36,250 bases of DNA from a virus. Below the pieces are notes generated by a model. The model saw nothing but the letters and a program-made list of their open reading frames with translations, was not told the DNA's origin and did not search any database. The stretch lies in the IMG/VR virus record IMGVR_UViG_3300018481_000046, positions 1 through 36,250 of that record; one strand, written 5' to 3'. Below, piece by piece: positions 34,154 to 36,250 of the stretch. The position numbers were made by a program, and so were the translations under genes. Within the stretch, counting starts at the first letter, position 1. The number at the start of each line of letters is the position of its first letter.

Positions 34154-36250
34154 ATGCAAAACACAGGCCTAGCTTCAGCCTATAGTGCGACCCTTCCGGC
34201 ACACCCGGCAGGGTCTATGCCGCTGGACGAGGAAAATAAACGGCGGATCGATCAGGCGAAGCGGGAATTCAAACAGAAAAAGGTCGGCGAGAAGCTTACC
34301 AAGTTTTTGCTTCGCCTCTCCGCCGAGATCGACGACCTCGATCGCGAGCGGCGGCTGCGGCTTTTCCGTAGTCAGATCAAAGCACACCAGTACATGGACG
34401 GGAACTTTCTCGGCTATGTCGACTCCAGTTTGGAGTGGCGGCATGTCGAGCGGAGAGAGGGCGAGACGTGGTACGTCGACAACCAACTCTATCCGTACTG
34501 GCGGACGGCCCTGATGGAGCTTTCGCGATCGCAGACCGAGGTGCTGGTCAACGCTCCGCCCGGGGCGGATGACGAACTGGTCGCGGCGGCAAAGTTCGCC
34601 AAGTCCAGAGTCGACGCCAACCGAGACAGAACCTTCAACGCACGTCTAAAGCAAACCGAAAATTCTTACGCATTACTAAACGGGATCACCTATCGGTACA
34701 CGTTCCCGCAATGGGACAGCCCGTCGCAGCGGAAGGAAAAAGTTCCGGTCATCGAGCGGCGGGACGTGTCCGAGGAGACGAGCCGGATCTGTTCGAACTG
34801 TGCCAAGCCCGAACTTGAGACGCCCGAGATCCCCGGGATCCAGACGCCGGAAGGAACCAAGTGCCTGAACTGCGGATCGGACGCCTTCATCGAGATCTCG
34901 ACGGGCGGACAGCCCGACATGGTCGTCGGCTACGAGGACATCCCGATCTGCGAGAACGCGTGGATCGTCCCGAACCCGATCGGCATCACCGTCTCGCTGC
35001 AGGCAAGCTGCATCGAAGAGACCCCGTTCCTGAAATGGAAGCTGATGGTCCTTCGGTCGGTGCTTCAGGAAAAGTTCAAAAAGATCAAGCTGCCGTCGAC
35101 CGGGACGGAATCGACCGAGCTTCGCTATATCACAAACCAGCAGAAGGCGACACCAGCCAACCGCCGCGAAGATCTCTATGAATCGAGCATCACGGGCGAG
35201 GGCGGAGTCGACTCTCAGGAAGGTGACGACGAGCTTGAGCTTCTCGAATTCCATCAGATCTGGCTCGACTACCCGGTCTATTGCAACAAGACATTCGACG
35301 AGGATATGCCGCTCGGCAACGGCAAGACACTTAAGGCCGGGAAACCGCTCGGGTCGGCGTACCATGGCGGTCTCTATTACGCGACCTGCGGCGATCTGGT
35401 CGTCGATCTGTGGGACGAGGACAAGAACAAGAAATGGACATCTTCGCCGTACGGGATGCGGCCCGGATCGATGTACGGATCCGGATCCAGTCAGGCCCTC
35501 TCCGATCAGGAACTCTTGAACGACCTCAAGGCCCTGACGATGGCGAACGCATGGTCGAACGCCGTTCCGCGCGAGTTCGTGGATCCGTCGATGATCAAGG
35601 AACTCTCAGCCGACCCGCAAATACCGACAAACGTCACACGCGAATCGGGAGCGGCGGACTTCGGTTACCAAGCCGTTCCCGGCATGACGCTTTCGGCTGA
35701 GATCTACGGGCTGGCCGAGGAACACAAAGCGTCGATGCAAAACAAGATCGGGGCGATGTCGGGAGCCGGGGCAGGCGGTCTGGCCGATGCCCAGAAATGG
35801 GGAGACACCGCGACCGCGATCTCGATCAAACGCGATCTGGCCGTTGGAAGATTCTCGCCGGATCTCGAACTGATGGCCGACCAGCTTGACCGCATGCAGG
35901 CGATCCAGTTCCTCGAAAACGAGCAGAAATATTTTACGCCCGAACAGTGGGAGCGGCAGAAGGGCGATCACGGCACCGACGCCCTGAAAGCGTTTCTCGA
36001 TTGCGATATCCGCCACGACCTGATCATCACGATCTCGCCCGGGAGCTACATGCCGAAGTCGGACGCCCAGATGCAGGCGAAGATCATCGCGTTCGCTCAA
36101 CTACTCCCGGTCCTCGCCCAGACGCAGAACCCGGAGATCATCGCATTCGCGACCGAGGTGTTCGGGATCCCGGAATACGTCGGCGGATGGAATTCCGATC
36201 GCGCTCATGCCGGACGCGTGGTTAAGCGATTTCAGGCACTGACCGAACTC
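34154..36250 (+). CDS. Portal-like protein with a zinc-ribbon insert (runs off the window), 699+ aa
   Basis: The frame is open from ATG 34154 to the right edge. Helical N-terminal region (KKVGEKLTKFLLRLSAEIDD), then YVDSSLEWRHVER, strands, and later ALSDQELLNDLKALTMANAW, SGAGAGGLADAQKWGDTATA and LELMADQLDRMQAIQF, the long-helix pattern of podovirus-type portal proteins. Two knuckles, CSNC (213-216) and CLNC (237-240), form a zinc ribbon not usual in portals. Portals are dodecameric rings through which DNA is packaged and ejected. Fold support is by order and location after the terminase; the 3-prime end is missing. Confidence 0.8.
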   Translation, partial: MQNTGLASAYSATLPAHPAGSMPLDEENKRRIDQAKREFKQKKVGEKLTKFLLRLSAEIDDLDRERRLRLFRSQIKAHQYMDGNFLGYVDSSLEWRHVERREGETWYVDNQLYPYWRTALMELSRSQTEVLVNAPPGADDELVAAAKFAKSRVDANRDRTFNARLKQTENSYALLNGITYRYTFPQWDSPSQRKEKVPVIERRDVSEETSRICSNCAKPELETPEIPGIQTPEGTKCLNCGSDAFIEISTGGQPDMVVGYEDIPICENAWIVPNPIGITVSLQASCIEETPFLKWKLMVLRSVLQEKFKKIKLPSTGTESTELRYITNQQKATPANRREDLYESSITGEGGVDSQEGDDELELLEFHQIWLDYPVYCNKTFDEDMPLGNGKTLKAGKPLGSAYHGGLYYATCGDLVVDLWDEDKNKKWTSSPYGMRPGSMYGSGSSQALSDQELLNDLKALTMANAWSNAVPREFVDPSMIKELSADPQIPTNVTRESGAADFGYQAVPGMTLSAEIYGLAEEHKASMQNKIGAMSGAGAGGLADAQKWGDTATAISIKRDLAVGRFSPDLELMADQLDRMQAIQFLENEQKYFTPEQWERQKGDHGTDALKAFLDCDIRHDLIITISPGSYMPKSDAQMQAKIIAFAQLLPVLAQTQNPEIIAFATEVFGIPEYVGGWNSDRAHAGRVVKRFQALTEL

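Overview
The window is one contiguous piece of a tailed double-stranded DNA phage genome (Caudoviricetes). It carries terminase subunits, a portal-like protein, a YqaJ/RecT recombination pair, a RusA resolvase, a GH25 endolysin and dozens of tightly packed small genes, many overlapping by 1-20 bases, and it has no bacterial housekeeping genes. It is GC-rich, uses ordinary sigma70-type promoters and Shine-Dalgarno sites, and GATC is frequent. The host cannot be named from sequence alone. No integrase was seen.

Layout. (1) 1-8900: an early-type left arm of about 27 small, mostly unrecognised proteins in several transcription units. Six units start at nearly identical promoters (TTGACA, 17 bp, TAGTAT or TAGTCT). 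One promoter, at 3095, drives two tandem highly folded RNAs instead of a protein; the first contains a tRNA-like acceptor/T-arm with encoded CCA. (2) 8870-11080: a leftward operon of small Cys-rich and regulatory proteins facing a rightward ribbon-helix-helix regulator. The divergent promoters share GTATAC operator-like sites, so this looks like a genetic switch. (3) 11081-16907: recombination and nucleic-acid metabolism (YqaJ-like exonuclease, RecT annealase, RusA, a PD-(D/E)XK-like protein). (4) 16918-20370: a replication-initiator-like protein, a 630-bp poorly coding region that may hold the origin, a ParB-like protein with a transposase-type HTH tail, and a gap with twin hairpins. (5) 20368-24137: another run of small genes. 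(6) 24126-26442: an unusual interleaved repeat array (see below). (7) 26906-36250: a promoter with an overlapping dyad, then small membrane proteins, small and large terminase, GH25 endolysin, small proteins and a portal-like protein running off the end.

The most unusual element is the array at 24126-26442. It has 33 copies of a 34-35 bp unit with two different conserved blocks, GAGCGAGCCA and GANTTTCA, separated by two variable 8-9 bp segments. No variable segment was seen twice. Two genes sit inside the array, one flanks each side, and their start or stop codons lie within repeat copies. One internal gene encodes a protein that resembles the C-terminal (HhH/Ser) half of IS110-family recombinases and lacks the N-terminal DEDD RuvC-like domain. 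IS110 enzymes are guided by a bispecific RNA with two short variable guide segments, so an IS110-like protein within an array of paired variable segments is the strongest candidate here for an undescribed system. A protein-binding (iteron or partition-type) array is the main alternative.
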